This document shows, in pieces, positions 1 to 7,349 of a stretch of 14,314 nt of DNA. The position numbers and the translations under genes were made by a program. The number at the start of each line of letters is the position of its first letter. The first letter of the stretch is position 1. The stretch is from Bacillota bacterium. GTDB lineage: Bacteria > Bacillota_C > Negativicutes > Sporomusales > Sporomusaceae. The stretch covers positions 1 through 14,314 of the forward strand of contig JAEZQV010000187.1 of the NCBI GenBank assembly GCA_023441125.1, written 5' to 3'. Under the pieces are notes generated by a model, which was not told the DNA's origin, made no database searches, and saw only the letters and a program-made list of their open reading frames with translations.

Positions 1-1
1 T

Positions 2-388
2 ATTACGGTCGTACAGGCTGCTGACTTACTGACTTGTATCCGGGAGGTAACGAAAACGGCTTCGCGTAAGACCGGCAATGTATTTGATCCATTTTTTGGG
101 GCCCCGACAATAATTTTTTTATCGGCAACAGATTTATCGGCAGACTGTATCGAATATGCCAATATGGGCTGTATAATCGAAAATATGATCTTACAGGCAA
201 CGGCATTGAATTTGGGCAGTACCTACATATGGGGATGCCTGGGCAAAATTCGCGATAATTCGGAACTGATAAGCAAAATGAATATTCCGGATCAATATAA
301 AATCCTATCAGCGCTGGCGGTTGGCTATCCGGTTGCACCATTAGAAAAGCGCGAGAAACAAAATAAGATTTCGGTAAGCAGAATTTAA
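2..388 (+). CDS. Nitroreductase family protein, 3' end only
   Basis: This is the C-terminal part of an open frame that enters from the left edge; about 128 residues are visible before the TAA at 386-388. The segment ENMILQATALNLGSTYIWG, followed by a stretch ending NIPDQYKILSALAVGYP, matches the C-terminal pattern of FMN-dependent nitroreductase-family proteins (a helix on the dimer interface, then the strand with the ALGYP-like motif). Such enzymes reduce nitro groups, quinones or enones with NAD(P)H. The N-terminal FMN-binding residues lie outside the window, so neither substrate nor length can be judged. It converges with the minus-strand operon that ends at 553 and shows no sign of belonging to the catabolic genes. 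Family assignment is fairly safe; function is unknown. Confidence 0.75.
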   Translation: MTVVQAADLLTCIREVTKTASRKTGNVFDPFFGAPTIIFLSATDLSADCIEYANMGCIIENMILQATALNLGSTYIWGCLGKIRDNSELISKMNIPDQYKILSALAVGYPVAPLEKREKQNKISVSRI

Positions 389-491
389 TTATAATTATAT
401 GCGCGCCAATCGTTTTGGCTGTCGGATTCTCGGGAAGGGATTATTTCAAAATGCTTAGTGGACGGAAAGTGACCGGTCCGGTATAAGCAAG

Positions 492-534
492 AAAACAGGG
501 CAATCGGCAGATGCGCTGGTTGCCCTGTAAAAAA
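492..534 (-). terminator. Intrinsic terminator of the minus-strand operon
   Basis: A perfect 9-bp stem (ACAGGGCAA at 495-503, TTGCCCTGT at 520-528) encloses a 16-nt loop. Read on the minus strand it is followed by a short U-run (four T including the last stem base). It lies about 20 nt beyond the stop codon of the dehydrogenase gene. Six A residues flank the other side, so weak termination of plus-strand transcripts is also possible but has less support, because no U-tract follows in that direction. Confidence 0.7.
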
Positions 535-552
535 TGTGACGCTGTTCCTTGG

Positions 553-1497
553 TTAGGTATAATACTCGGAAGCTTTCAACTGATGAATTAACTTTTTCAT
601 AAAGGCTTTCTTGATATTAGAGAGCTCGGCTGCCTCATATTTAAAAAAACCTTCGCCGGTTTTTATGCCGAGCTTGCCTTCTTTTACTTTTTGCTTCAAA
701 AGACCGTTGGCTTCCTGGCGGCTGTCCATTTCCTTCAGCAGGTTATCGCCCACTACACACCAAATATCCAGCCCGCCAAAATCGGCTACCTCCAACTGGC
801 CGGTGGTAGCATAGCGGAAAGCAGGGCCAAACTTGAGCGCCTTGTCAATATCGGCCGGTTCGGCGACGCCCATTTCAATGAGTGAGAAGACTTCACGGGC
901 GACACCTTGTTGAATCCGGTTGGCTACCAATCCCGGAACATCTTTCAATACTTTCACTGTTTGTTTTTTGATGGCAGCGTGTAATTGCTCAACTTTGCTA
1001 TAGATTGCCGGCGGCATATTGCCGAAGCAGGACAGTTCAACAATGGGCATAAGGTGAGCGGGGTTATACCAATGATTAACAAGCATGCGTTGTTTGCGCT
1101 CGTCGGATACCGCGGCCATCATGCCGTCCAGTCTGAGGCTGGAGGTATTGCTGGCTAAGATAGTGTGCTTAGGGCATAACTCATCTAATTCTTTGAATAA
1201 TTTTTGCTTGAGTTCCAGGATTTCCGGCGTGGCTTCAATTACATAATCCCGGTCCTGCACAGCTTGTTTCAGGTCGCTGTAAAGCTTAATCCTGGCCAGC
1301 GTCGGCTGAATATCTTCTGTTTTAATGAAATTTTCCTCCGCCAGAAGAGCGAGCTCGGCGGCTATGTCGGTCAGTGCTTTTTGCAACTGGTTTGCGTAGG
1401 CGTCGTACAAGGTAACGTCATAGCCATAGAGAGCAAAGGATAAAGCTATCCCGTGGCCCATCGTGCCTGCGCCAATAACACCAATATTGTTAATCAT
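553..1497 (-). CDS. 3-hydroxyacyl-CoA dehydrogenase-like; candidate 3-hydroxy-5-oxohexanoate dehydrogenase
   Basis: A 314-residue NAD-dependent dehydrogenase of the 3-hydroxyacyl-CoA dehydrogenase superfamily. The N-terminal Rossmann motif GAGTMG (residues 9-14) and Asp32 at the end of the second strand indicate NAD binding. SNTSS (116-120) and NHWYNPAHLMPIVEL (141-155) carry the catalytic His142 and the conserved Asn145 and Glu154. The C-terminal helical domain is present and length is normal. The motif reads HWYNPAHLMP rather than the HFFNPAPVM of 3-hydroxybutyryl-CoA dehydrogenase. This resembles the branch that acts on free 3-hydroxy acids, such as carnitine dehydrogenase and lambda-crystallin relatives. 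It is the last gene of a three-gene operon, 15 nt after the BKACE gene, with AGGAG upstream of the ATG. By context it should supply the 3-keto acid cleaved by the BKACE: oxidation of 3-hydroxy-5-oxohexanoate to triacetate is preferred, carnitine oxidation is the alternative. Family is sure; substrate is inferred. Confidence 0.85.
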   Translation of the reverse strand: MINNIGVIGAGTMGHGIALSFALYGYDVTLYDAYANQLQKALTDIAAELALLAEENFIKTEDIQPTLARIKLYSDLKQAVQDRDYVIEATPEILELKQKLFKELDELCPKHTILASNTSSLRLDGMMAAVSDERKQRMLVNHWYNPAHLMPIVELSCFGNMPPAIYSKVEQLHAAIKKQTVKVLKDVPGLVANRIQQGVAREVFSLIEMGVAEPADIDKALKFGPAFRYATTGQLEVADFGGLDIWCVVGDNLLKEMDSRQEANGLLKQKVKEGKLGIKTGEGFFKYEAAELSNIKKAFMKKLIHQLKASEYYT

Positions 1498-1512
1498 AAT
1501 GTAATCTCCTGT

Positions 1513-2337
1513 TTATCTCTTTTTTAGACCTAGGATTTCTCGTGCTTCCGCCGGCGTGGCTACGGAACGGTTGGCTTCTTTAATTACTCTGACAGCGCGG
1601 GCCACAAACTCGGCGTTGGATTTCGCCAGTTGATTTTTGGCATAGTAGACGTTATCTTCCATGCCGACACGGACATGGCCGCCAAGGGCGATAGCGGCAA
1701 ACATGATCGGCAGGTGACCGTTGCCGATACCTAATGCCGACCAGGTAGCTCCCTGGGGCAACAATCCTTTCAAATATACTAAATTTTCGATGGTGGCAGC
1801 CGTACCGCCGGCAGCTCCCAGGACAAACTGATAATGCGCCGGCTGTTCAATTACCCCTTTTTTCATGTAATAAAGTGAATTGTAGATCATACCGGCGTCA
1901 AAAATTTCAATTTCCGGTTTTACACTATTTTCAATCATAGTTTTGCCGAGCTTCTCCAAGAACTGTGGCGGATTAAGAAACAGACTGTTATGCATCCAGT
2001 TCATAGAACCAGCGTCATAAGAAGCCATTTCCGGCTTAAGTTCAATTAAGTGCGCCATTCTGGTTTCGTCGGTGGCATTTAAGTCGCCGGAGGTTGTCAG
2101 GTTGAGGACAATATCGCATTTGCTTCTAATTAATTCGGCGGTTTCCCGGAACTTTTCCTTGCACATGGTGCCTTTGCCTGCGTCGTCCCGCATGTGCAAG
2201 TGAGCGACAGCCGCACCGGCCTGCCAGCACTTAAATACATCTTCGGCGATTTCATCAGGTGTCAGCGGGATATTGGGGTTATGCTCCTTGGTGGGCCAAG
2301 CACCGGTTGGTGCTACCGTAATAATTGTTTTTTCCAT
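1513..2337 (-). CDS. Beta-keto acid cleavage enzyme (BKACE, DUF849); candidate triacetate-cleaving enzyme
   Basis: A 274-residue TIM-barrel BKACE. These enzymes condense a beta-keto acid with acetyl-CoA and release acetoacetate plus the CoA ester of the remainder. The metal-binding HLH motif is at His46/His48 (AHLHMRDD), and GGHVRVGMEDN (219-229) contains Arg223, Glu227 and Asp228. These align with the Zn-ligand Glu and catalytic Arg/Asp of the lysine-pathway enzyme Kce. Length equals the family norm. Near residue 14 the sequence is TGAWPTK; as I recall, Kce has Glu there to bind its substrate amino group, so a non-amino substrate is likely. With triacetate the products would be acetoacetyl-CoA and acetoacetate, exactly what the co-regulated CoA-transferase and thiolase consume. 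Dehydrocarnitine cleavage is the other option. The gene sits 22 nt after thiolase, with GAGGTG before its ATG. Confidence 0.88.
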   Translation of the reverse strand: MEKTIITVAPTGAWPTKEHNPNIPLTPDEIAEDVFKCWQAGAAVAHLHMRDDAGKGTMCKEKFRETAELIRSKCDIVLNLTTSGDLNATDETRMAHLIELKPEMASYDAGSMNWMHNSLFLNPPQFLEKLGKTMIENSVKPEIEIFDAGMIYNSLYYMKKGVIEQPAHYQFVLGAAGGTAATIENLVYLKGLLPQGATWSALGIGNGHLPIMFAAIALGGHVRVGMEDNVYYAKNQLAKSNAEFVARAVRVIKEANRSVATPAEAREILGLKKR

Positions 2338-2359
2338 GATTCATTCACCTCGTCGTTTT

Positions 2360-3541
2360 TTAGATTCGTTCTACAATCGTGGCAATACCCTGACCGCCGC
2401 CGATACACAGTGTAGCTAAGCCTCGCTTTGCTTCCCGCTGCTCAAGGGCATGGAGCAGAGATACCAGGATTCGGGCGCCGCTGGCGCCAATCGGATGACC
2501 TAAGGCGATTGCGCCGCCGTTGACGTTGGTTTTCTCTTTGGGCAGCCCCAATTCTTTACCAACGGCTAAAAATTGCGCGGCAAAGGCTTCGTTGGCTTCG
2601 AAAAGGTCGATATCGGCGATAGTAAGGCCTGCTTTGGCAAGCGCCTTTTGCACCGCCGGCACCGGGCCCATGCCCATGATGGCCGGATCTACTCCGCCCG
2701 CACCGTAGCCGATAATGCGGGCCAGCGGTTTAAGCCCCAAAGCGTTGGCTTTTTCCCCGGACATGACAACAAGTACTGCCGCGCCGTCATTAATGCCGGA
2801 AGCATTGCCGGCAGTTACCGTGCCGTCCTTTTTAAAAGCCGGGCGCAATTTGGCGAGTGTGTCTGCGGTTGTATCCCGTTTGGGGAATTCATCGGTGTCG
2901 ATGAGGGTGTCGCCTTTTCTGCCTTTGATTGTTACCGGAATAATTTCGGCTTTAAATGCACCGCTATCGATAGCTGCAATGGCTTTTGCCTGGGACTCGG
3001 CCGCCAGCTCATCCTGTTGCTCTCTGGTAATACCGTATTTTGCCGCTACGTTTTCGGCGGTAATGCCCATGTGGTAGTCATTAAAGGCGCACCATAAGCC
3101 ATCCTGAATCATGACATCAATGACTTTGCTGTTGCCCATGCGGTACCCCCAGCGGGCTTTGCTGTCGAGAACATAAGGGGCATTGGTCATGCTTTCCATA
3201 CCGCCGGCCACAATGACCTCCGCATCGCCGGCCAAAATTGCCTGCGCAGCCAGATTAACAGCTTTTAGCCCGGAGCCGCAGACCTTATTTATGGTGTAAG
3301 CGGGTACTTCCACCGGTAACCCCGCTTTGAGGGCGGCCTGCCTGGCTGGATTTTGCCCCAAACCGGCCTGGAGTACGTTGCCTAAAATAACTTCATCAAC
3401 AATATCTGGGGCAAAATTGATTTTTTCTAAAGCGGCACGGATAACCATGCTGCCAAGGTCCTGGGCCGCTAGAGGCGCCAGGCTGCCATTAAAACTACCT
3501 ATGGCTGTCCGCTGGGCGGCGGCGATAACAACTTCTTTCAT
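2360..3541 (-). CDS. Acetyl-CoA C-acetyltransferase (thiolase II)
   Basis: A full-length 393-residue thiolase. The nucleophile Cys88 lies in [10 protein letters not shown], the C-terminal GHPIGASGA carries His349, and LCIGGGQG carries the second active-site Cys379. [11 protein letters not shown] (113-123) and NEAFA are also present, as in acetoacetyl-CoA thiolases. It interconverts two acetyl-CoA with acetoacetyl-CoA plus CoA. Here the degradative direction is likely: acetoacetyl-CoA made by BKACE cleavage, and by CoA-transfer to acetoacetate, would be split to acetyl-CoA for acetate and ATP formation. It is the first gene of the minus-strand operon. AGGAGGTTG precedes the ATG, and a sigma-54 promoter lies about 90 nt upstream of the start. 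Assignment is secure; it could also serve general acetyl-CoA metabolism. Confidence 0.93.
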   Translation of the reverse strand: MKEVVIAAAQRTAIGSFNGSLAPLAAQDLGSMVIRAALEKINFAPDIVDEVILGNVLQAGLGQNPARQAALKAGLPVEVPAYTINKVCGSGLKAVNLAAQAILAGDAEVIVAGGMESMTNAPYVLDSKARWGYRMGNSKVIDVMIQDGLWCAFNDYHMGITAENVAAKYGITREQQDELAAESQAKAIAAIDSGAFKAEIIPVTIKGRKGDTLIDTDEFPKRDTTADTLAKLRPAFKKDGTVTAGNASGINDGAAVLVVMSGEKANALGLKPLARIIGYGAGGVDPAIMGMGPVPAVQKALAKAGLTIADIDLFEANEAFAAQFLAVGKELGLPKEKTNVNGGAIALGHPIGASGARILVSLLHALEQREAKRGLATLCIGGGQGIATIVERI

Positions 3542-3593
3542 TCTTCAACCTCCTGTTTTTTAGTTGCGCAAGCTTTTAGGCGCTGGTCATCTG

Positions 3594-3606
3594 CAACTGA
3601 CAGTTG
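3594..3606. promoter_or_regulatory. 13-bp palindrome in the leader of the minus-strand operon
   Basis: CAACTGACAGTTG is a perfect dyad around a central A. It lies in the predicted 5' leader of the thiolase-BKACE-dehydrogenase operon, just downstream of the expected sigma-54 start site. It could be an operator or only a small hairpin. No second copy was found near the other sigma-54 promoter, so a role is speculative. Confidence 0.25.
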
Positions 3607-3630
3607 TTAAGCGTTCAGATCTAAAACATA

Positions 3631-3647
3631 TGCAATTTTTGTGCCAG
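3631..3647 (-). promoter_or_regulatory. Sigma-54 (-24/-12) promoter for thiolase-BKACE-dehydrogenase
   Basis: The minus strand reads CTGGCACAAAAATTGCA from 3647 down to 3631. The invariant GG and GC are separated by exactly 10 nt, and the site matches YTGGCACGRNNNTTGCW at all but one position. It points toward the thiolase start at 3541, with transcription expected near 3620. The sigma-54 activator gene starts about 100 bp away on the other strand. Confidence 0.85.
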
Positions 3648-3748
3648 AATAATCTGATATACATATGCTTACTGCTTGCCCAGATTGATTTGTTTAACGA
3701 AATAAGAAGCGAGAATAGGTAGAGAAAGCTGCCTTTGGGGAGGGAACT

Positions 3749-5299
3749 ATGAACAGCAACAGAAATACCAGCGAAACAATCCTAAAAGAACTTATTAACA
3801 AAATAGAGAAGCAGTATTGGGATGTCTCGGCATATCAGGATATTTCCTCAGGCTTACAGAAAGTGCTTGCTGAGCTTACTGTGACGAAAGAGTTGGATTT
3901 TCGGGAAATAGGCGATCATTTGTATGACGGCATATATATTACTGACGGTCAGGGGAAAACGCTGTACGTCAATGAGGCCTATACCAGAATTACCGGGATT
4001 CGCCCGGAGGAGGTACTGGGTAAGTATGTTGACGAGCTTTTACAGGCAGGGGTTTATCTCAATGCGGTGACCCCGGAAGTCTTAAAACAAAAAAAACAAG
4101 TAAATGCTATGGGGGAAAGCTTAAGAAACGGAACGAAGATGCTGATTACCGGCAGTCCGGTGTTTGATGACGAAGGTAATGTAAAAAAAGTAGTTATCAT
4201 TGACCGGGAAATTACCGACTTGCTGCAAATGAAGGCGAATTTGGAAGCGTCGCAACAACAAATCAAAGCCGTAGAAAAGGACAAGATAAAAAGCGCCTTG
4301 GAGGTAGAGCATCTTAGAAAACTCCATTTTCAGAAGAAGCTGATCGGCAACAGCCTGGAAATCAGGCAGGTCATCAAAAGTATTGAGCAGGTGGCGAATC
4401 TCGACGTTACGGTTTTGATTACCGGGGAAACCGGCGCCGGCAAAGAAGTGGTAGCCGATGAAATCTATCAAACCAGCTTGAGAAAAAATGGCCCTTTCAT
4501 TAAGGTGAATTGTGCAGCTATTCCGTCTAATTTGCTGGAAGCCGAGTTGTTCGGCTATGCCAAAGGCGCCTTTACCGGCGCGGCCAGCACCGGTAAAACC
4601 GGTTTGTTTGAACTGGCTGACAAGGGCACCATTATGCTGGATGAGATTGGCGATATGCCCATGGAGCTGCAATCCAAATTGCTCAGGGTTATCCAGCATA
4701 AGGAAGTAACCCGCATTGGTGGAGCAAAGCCGGTTAAACTGGATGTGCGGATTTTATCGGCTACGAACTGTGACTTAAAAGAACTGGTAAAGCAGGGCCG
4801 GTTCCGGGAAGACCTGTATTACCGTTTAAATGTGTTTCCTATTCATATTCCGCCGTTGCGCTCGCGCGTGGCAGACATCGAAATTTTAGTCCGCTATTTT
4901 ATGGAAAAATATAATGCGAAATACAGTAAAAACGCGGTTATTGAACCCCGGGGTTTTGAAATGCTGCGGCTATATTCCTGGCCGGGTAATATTCGCGAGT
5001 TGCAAAATATCATTGAAAGGCTTGTTATCGTGTCTGAGACGGGCGGGGTAATCAGCAATGAACAGATCGGCAATTTGCTAAACATACATCCTTCTTATAT
5101 GTCTGAACTGGTTGTAGAGGAAATGGGGCTTAAAGAGATTGTAAGCAATATAGAAAAAAGGGCCATTGAAAAGGCGCTGTCCCTATGCGGCAGCACCAGA
5201 AAAGCCGCTAAGGTATTGAAGGTAGACCAGTCCACAATTGTGAAGAAAGCTAAAAAACTTGGCATTGTTTTGCGAGATGAAAAAACGCATCAGTACTGA
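3749..5299 (+). CDS. Sigma-54-dependent transcriptional activator with PAS sensor
   Basis: A 516-residue enhancer-binding protein. A PAS domain spans roughly residues 50-160 ([20 protein letters not shown] within it), followed by a coiled-coil linker (about 160-195). The AAA+ domain has Walker A GETGAGKE (226-233), the sigma-54-contacting loop GAFTGA (273-278), Walker B IMLDE (295-299) and [15 protein letters not shown] (351-365). A Fis-type helix-turn-helix lies at about 483-506 ([17 protein letters not shown]). The PAS domain presumably senses a cytoplasmic ligand, perhaps the aromatic substrate or an intermediate; the ligand cannot be read from sequence. GGGGAGGG precedes the ATG. The gene lies between two operons that each carry a sigma-54 promoter, so it is very probably their shared activator. 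There is no receiver domain, so it is not a two-component regulator. Its last codons and stop form half of a large terminator palindrome. Confidence 0.93.
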   Translation: MNSNRNTSETILKELINKIEKQYWDVSAYQDISSGLQKVLAELTVTKELDFREIGDHLYDGIYITDGQGKTLYVNEAYTRITGIRPEEVLGKYVDELLQAGVYLNAVTPEVLKQKKQVNAMGESLRNGTKMLITGSPVFDDEGNVKKVVIIDREITDLLQMKANLEASQQQIKAVEKDKIKSALEVEHLRKLHFQKKLIGNSLEIRQVIKSIEQVANLDVTVLITGETGAGKEVVADEIYQTSLRKNGPFIKVNCAAIPSNLLEAELFGYAKGAFTGAASTGKTGLFELADKGTIMLDEIGDMPMELQSKLLRVIQHKEVTRIGGAKPVKLDVRILSATNCDLKELVKQGRFREDLYYRLNVFPIHIPPLRSRVADIEILVRYFMEKYNAKYSKNAVIEPRGFEMLRLYSWPGNIRELQNIIERLVIVSETGGVISNEQIGNLLNIHPSYMSELVVEEMGLKEIVSNIEKRAIEKALSLCGSTRKAAKVLKVDQSTIVKKAKKLGIVLRDEKTHQY

Positions 5300-5321
5300 T
5301 GCGCTTTTTCATCTCGCAAAA
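5268..5321. terminator. Large palindromic terminator overlapping the activator stop codon
   Basis: Two 27-nt arms (5268-5294 and 5295-5321) are complementary at all but one position (A5285 opposite C5304). The inner 9-bp dyad CGCATCAGTACTGATGCG (5286-5303) is flanked by an A-run on the left and CTTTTT on the right, so it can act as an intrinsic terminator in either direction. The TGA stop of the activator gene is at 5297-5299, inside the right arm. The element should stop activator transcripts before the CoA-transferase operon. Confidence 0.8.
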
Positions 5322-5366
5322 AGAACGGCTGCTGCTATAAAAGTGTACTAATTTTCTAAAAAAACC

Positions 5367-5384
5367 TGATGACAAATTTCATCA
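5367..5384. promoter_or_regulatory. Candidate upstream activator site of the sigma-54 promoter
   Basis: TGATGA-CAAATT-TCATCA is an inverted repeat with 6-bp arms, about 140-155 bp upstream of the -24 box at 5523, the usual distance for an enhancer-binding protein site. A related half-element ACCTGAT occurs at 5364-5370 and again at 5424-5430. No clear copy was found by eye near the minus-strand promoter, so binding by the neighbouring activator is only a proposal. Confidence 0.3.
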
Positions 5385-5521
5385 ATTGCTATTTTTGTAT
5401 CAAGAATAGGCGACTATTTTATTACCTGATTAACAATAACAGATGATAAGAAGTTATTTAATTCTATCGGAACGTTACGCTGCAATTAAAAATATTAAAT
5501 TATCAAACAACTGTTTTTCTC

Positions 5522-5538
5522 TTGGCACGGTTTGTGCT
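5522..5538 (+). promoter_or_regulatory. Sigma-54 (-24/-12) promoter for the CoA-transferase operon
   Basis: TTGGCACGGTTTGTGCT matches the consensus YTGGCACGRNNNTTGCW except for one base (GTGC instead of TTGC). GG at 5524-5525 and GC at 5536-5537 are 10 nt apart as required. Transcription should start near 5549, giving a leader of about 45 nt before the ATG at 5594. A TTG inside this promoter could be read as an earlier start for the first gene, but that would put the start codon in the promoter. Confidence 0.85.
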
Positions 5539-5593
5539 TATTAATTATGGCATCGGACTGCATAGACAAACTTTAGCAACTGAGGGGGCAACA

Positions 5594-6241
5594 ATGTCAA
5601 AAATAATCAGTATAGAACAGGCAATGGAAAAGATACAAAATTCCATTGTAATAATGATCGGCGGTTTTCTGGCCAACGGAACGCCGGAGAGAATGATTGA
5701 TGCTCTGGTTAATAAAGGCTATAAAGAGCTAACTGTCATAGCCAATGATACCGGCTATCCAGACCGGGGGATTGGCAAACTCATTGTTAACCGACAGGTA
5801 AAAAAGGCAATTGTTTCGCATGTTGGTACAAATCCTGAAACAGGCCGTCAGATGAATGCTAACGAAATGGAAGTGGAACTGTCGCCGCAAGGCACGTTGA
5901 TCGAACGGATTCGATCAGGCGGCGCCGGTTTGGGGGGAGTACTTACAGCCACCGGTGTGGGAACGATCGTTGCCGAAGGCAAGCCAATTATTAGCATTGA
6001 CGGTCATGATTTTTTACTGGAAAAACCGTTACGGGCCAATGTTGCACTGATAAAGGCTAACAAGGCCGATAGGGAAGGGAATCTGGTATTTAGAAGATCG
6101 ACAAGGAATTTTAACCCGGTCATCGCCACGGCAGCCGATGTTGTGCTTGCCGAAGTCGACGCCATTGTGTCTGCCGGTGAAATTGATCCTGACGAAGTGA
6201 TGGTGCCGGGAATCTTCGTCGATTATATTGTTCAGGCTTAG
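5594..6241 (+). CDS. ctfA: CoA-transferase subunit A (acetate/3-oxoacid type)
   Basis: The 215-residue alpha subunit of a family I CoA-transferase, close to the usual 217. MIGGFLANGTPERMIDAL (21-38) is the conserved CoA-binding region, and GGVLTATGVGTIVAEGK (114-130) is the second family signature. It works as a heteromer with the next gene to move CoA between acyl groups. Here the likely reaction is acetoacetate plus acetyl-CoA to acetoacetyl-CoA plus acetate, recovering the acetoacetate released by the BKACE. The frame stays open to a TTG at 5522, but the ATG at 5594 was chosen because GAGGGGG lies just before it and the upstream TTG falls within the sigma-54 promoter. It is first in a five-gene operon. 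The symbol follows clostridial usage; atoD is the equivalent in enterobacteria. Confidence 0.9.
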   Translation: MSKIISIEQAMEKIQNSIVIMIGGFLANGTPERMIDALVNKGYKELTVIANDTGYPDRGIGKLIVNRQVKKAIVSHVGTNPETGRQMNANEMEVELSPQGTLIERIRSGGAGLGGVLTATGVGTIVAEGKPIISIDGHDFLLEKPLRANVALIKANKADREGNLVFRRSTRNFNPVIATAADVVLAEVDAIVSAGEIDPDEVMVPGIFVDYIVQA

Positions 6242-6262
6242 CGGGAGACGGGAGGAAGGTTT

Positions 6263-6910
6263 ATGGAAAATAGAGTTTTAATTGCCAAACGGGTTGCCCA
6301 AGAGCTGAATGACGGCGATGTAGTAAATTTGGGCATCGGCATTCCTACGCTGGTTGCCAACTACATTCCGAATGATAAGCAAGTAATCCTGCATTCGGAA
6401 AATGGCTTTGTTGGTCTCGGGCCTGCGGGGGCGGCTATCGATCCCGACCTGACCAATGCCGGGGGTCAGCCGGCAGGCATAGTGCCGGGCGGCTCGACTT
6501 TTGACAGTGCTATGTCTTTCACCATCGTCCGCGGCGGCCATCTTGACGCCACTGTCTTGGGCGCTTTGCAGGTTGACCAGAACGGTAATTTGGCCAACTG
6601 GACGGTCCCTGGTAAGATTGTACCAGGCATGGGCGGGGCTATGGATCTGGTCGTCGGCGCCAAACGGGTAATTGTTGCCATGGAACATGTCGGCAAAGGC
6701 GGCGCCGCCAAAATATTAAAGAAATGCACACTGCCCTTAACCGCCGTTGGCGCTGTCGGCATGATAGTCACAGACTATTGTGTTTTCAAAATAACTTCGC
6801 AGGGAATGGTTTTGACGGAGACCGCACCCGGAGTAAGTCTCAAAACCATCAATGAAGCGACCGAAGCAGAGTACAGTATTGCTGCCAATCTGAAGGAAAT
6901 GGCAGTGTAG
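6263..6910 (+). CDS. ctfB: CoA-transferase subunit B (acetate/3-oxoacid type)
   Basis: The 215-residue beta subunit, 21 nt after subunit A and preceded by GGGAGGAAGG. It has NLGIGIPTLVANYIP (22-36) and the SENG motif (45-48), whose Glu46 is the catalytic residue forming the glutamyl-CoA thioester in this family. The glycine-rich GLGPAG and the C-terminal VFKITSQGMVLTETAPG region are also typical. With subunit A it should activate acetoacetate, and perhaps other short acids, at the cost of an acyl-CoA. The pairing with thiolase and BKACE on the co-regulated operon fits acetoacetate recovery better than butyrate metabolism, but the sequence alone does not fix donor and acceptor. The atoA-type name is equivalent. 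Confidence 0.92.
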   Translation: MENRVLIAKRVAQELNDGDVVNLGIGIPTLVANYIPNDKQVILHSENGFVGLGPAGAAIDPDLTNAGGQPAGIVPGGSTFDSAMSFTIVRGGHLDATVLGALQVDQNGNLANWTVPGKIVPGMGGAMDLVVGAKRVIVAMEHVGKGGAAKILKKCTLPLTAVGAVGMIVTDYCVFKITSQGMVLTETAPGVSLKTINEATEAEYSIAANLKEMAV

Positions 6911-6970
6911 TGTGGCCAGCTGGCAGCTAAGACATATGGCGGCGTTATTATAAAAACGGAGGGATTTATC

Positions 6971-7309
6971 TTGCAAAAGGTTGAATTAGCCAATGTTAAG
7001 CCCTATCTTGCACCGAAGCATTTTGACATGCGCTCCATGAAGCTGCATGGTACAGAAGAAACGGGTGCCACGAAATTCTGGATGGGGCTGTCGTATTTCC
7101 TGCCTGGCGGCGGTGCGGAGTACGCCTACGAGGATTCGCCAACAGAAAAAATCTATTTTGTTATCGACGGCGAAATCACTGTAAAATCCAAGACGGAAAC
7201 GTTTGTTCTCAAAAAGAACGATTCTTTGTTTATTGGACCAAATGAAGGCCGGGAAATGATAAATGAAACCAATCAGGTGGCTGCCGTTTTAGTCGCTATT
7301 AGTTATTAA
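6971..7309 (+). CDS. Small single-domain cupin, function unknown
   Basis: A 112-residue protein that is essentially one cupin beta-barrel. LPGGGAEYAYEDSPTEKIYFVIDGEI (about residues 44-69) resembles cupin motif 1, and the region around residues 78-105 resembles motif 2. Both are poor in histidine: the usual two motif-1 metal-binding His are replaced by Ala/Tyr-type residues, so a classic His-coordinated metal site is doubtful. The start is TTG, chosen because GGAGGG lies at the right distance upstream and the next in-frame ATG is 20 codons in. It lies between CoA-transferase and the SDR in the same operon, so it should serve the same pathway. It might be an isomerase/tautomerase, a lyase, a stabiliser of an unstable diketone, or a ligand sensor. 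No function can be assigned. Confidence 0.8.
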   Translation: MQKVELANVKPYLAPKHFDMRSMKLHGTEETGATKFWMGLSYFLPGGGAEYAYEDSPTEKIYFVIDGEITVKSKTETFVLKKNDSLFIGPNEGREMINETNQVAAVLVAISY

Positions 7310-7349
7310 TCAGGTTGTCAGGACTAAACGCCAGGAAGGGGAGAATGGC

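Noticed and set aside
472..482. ACCGGTCCGGT palindrome between the convergent genes
   Set aside because: Only 11 bp and without a U-tract or second copy; no function can be supported.
553..2337. Carnitine degradation (carnitine dehydrogenase plus dehydrocarnitine-cleaving BKACE, with betaine demethylation by the corrinoid module)
   Set aside because: It explains the dehydrogenase and BKACE but not the co-regulated SDR and cyclase-family hydrolase, and no MttB-type betaine methyltransferase is present. Kept only as the main alternative.
2573..3097. Long plus-strand open frame opposite thiolase
   Set aside because: It is antisense to a thiolase with all catalytic motifs, has no family features and no proper ribosome binding site.
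5522..5593. Extended N-terminus of CoA-transferase A from TTG at 5522
   Set aside because: The TTG lies within the sigma-54 promoter and upstream of the expected transcription start; the ATG at 5594 has a proper ribosome binding site and gives the normal length.
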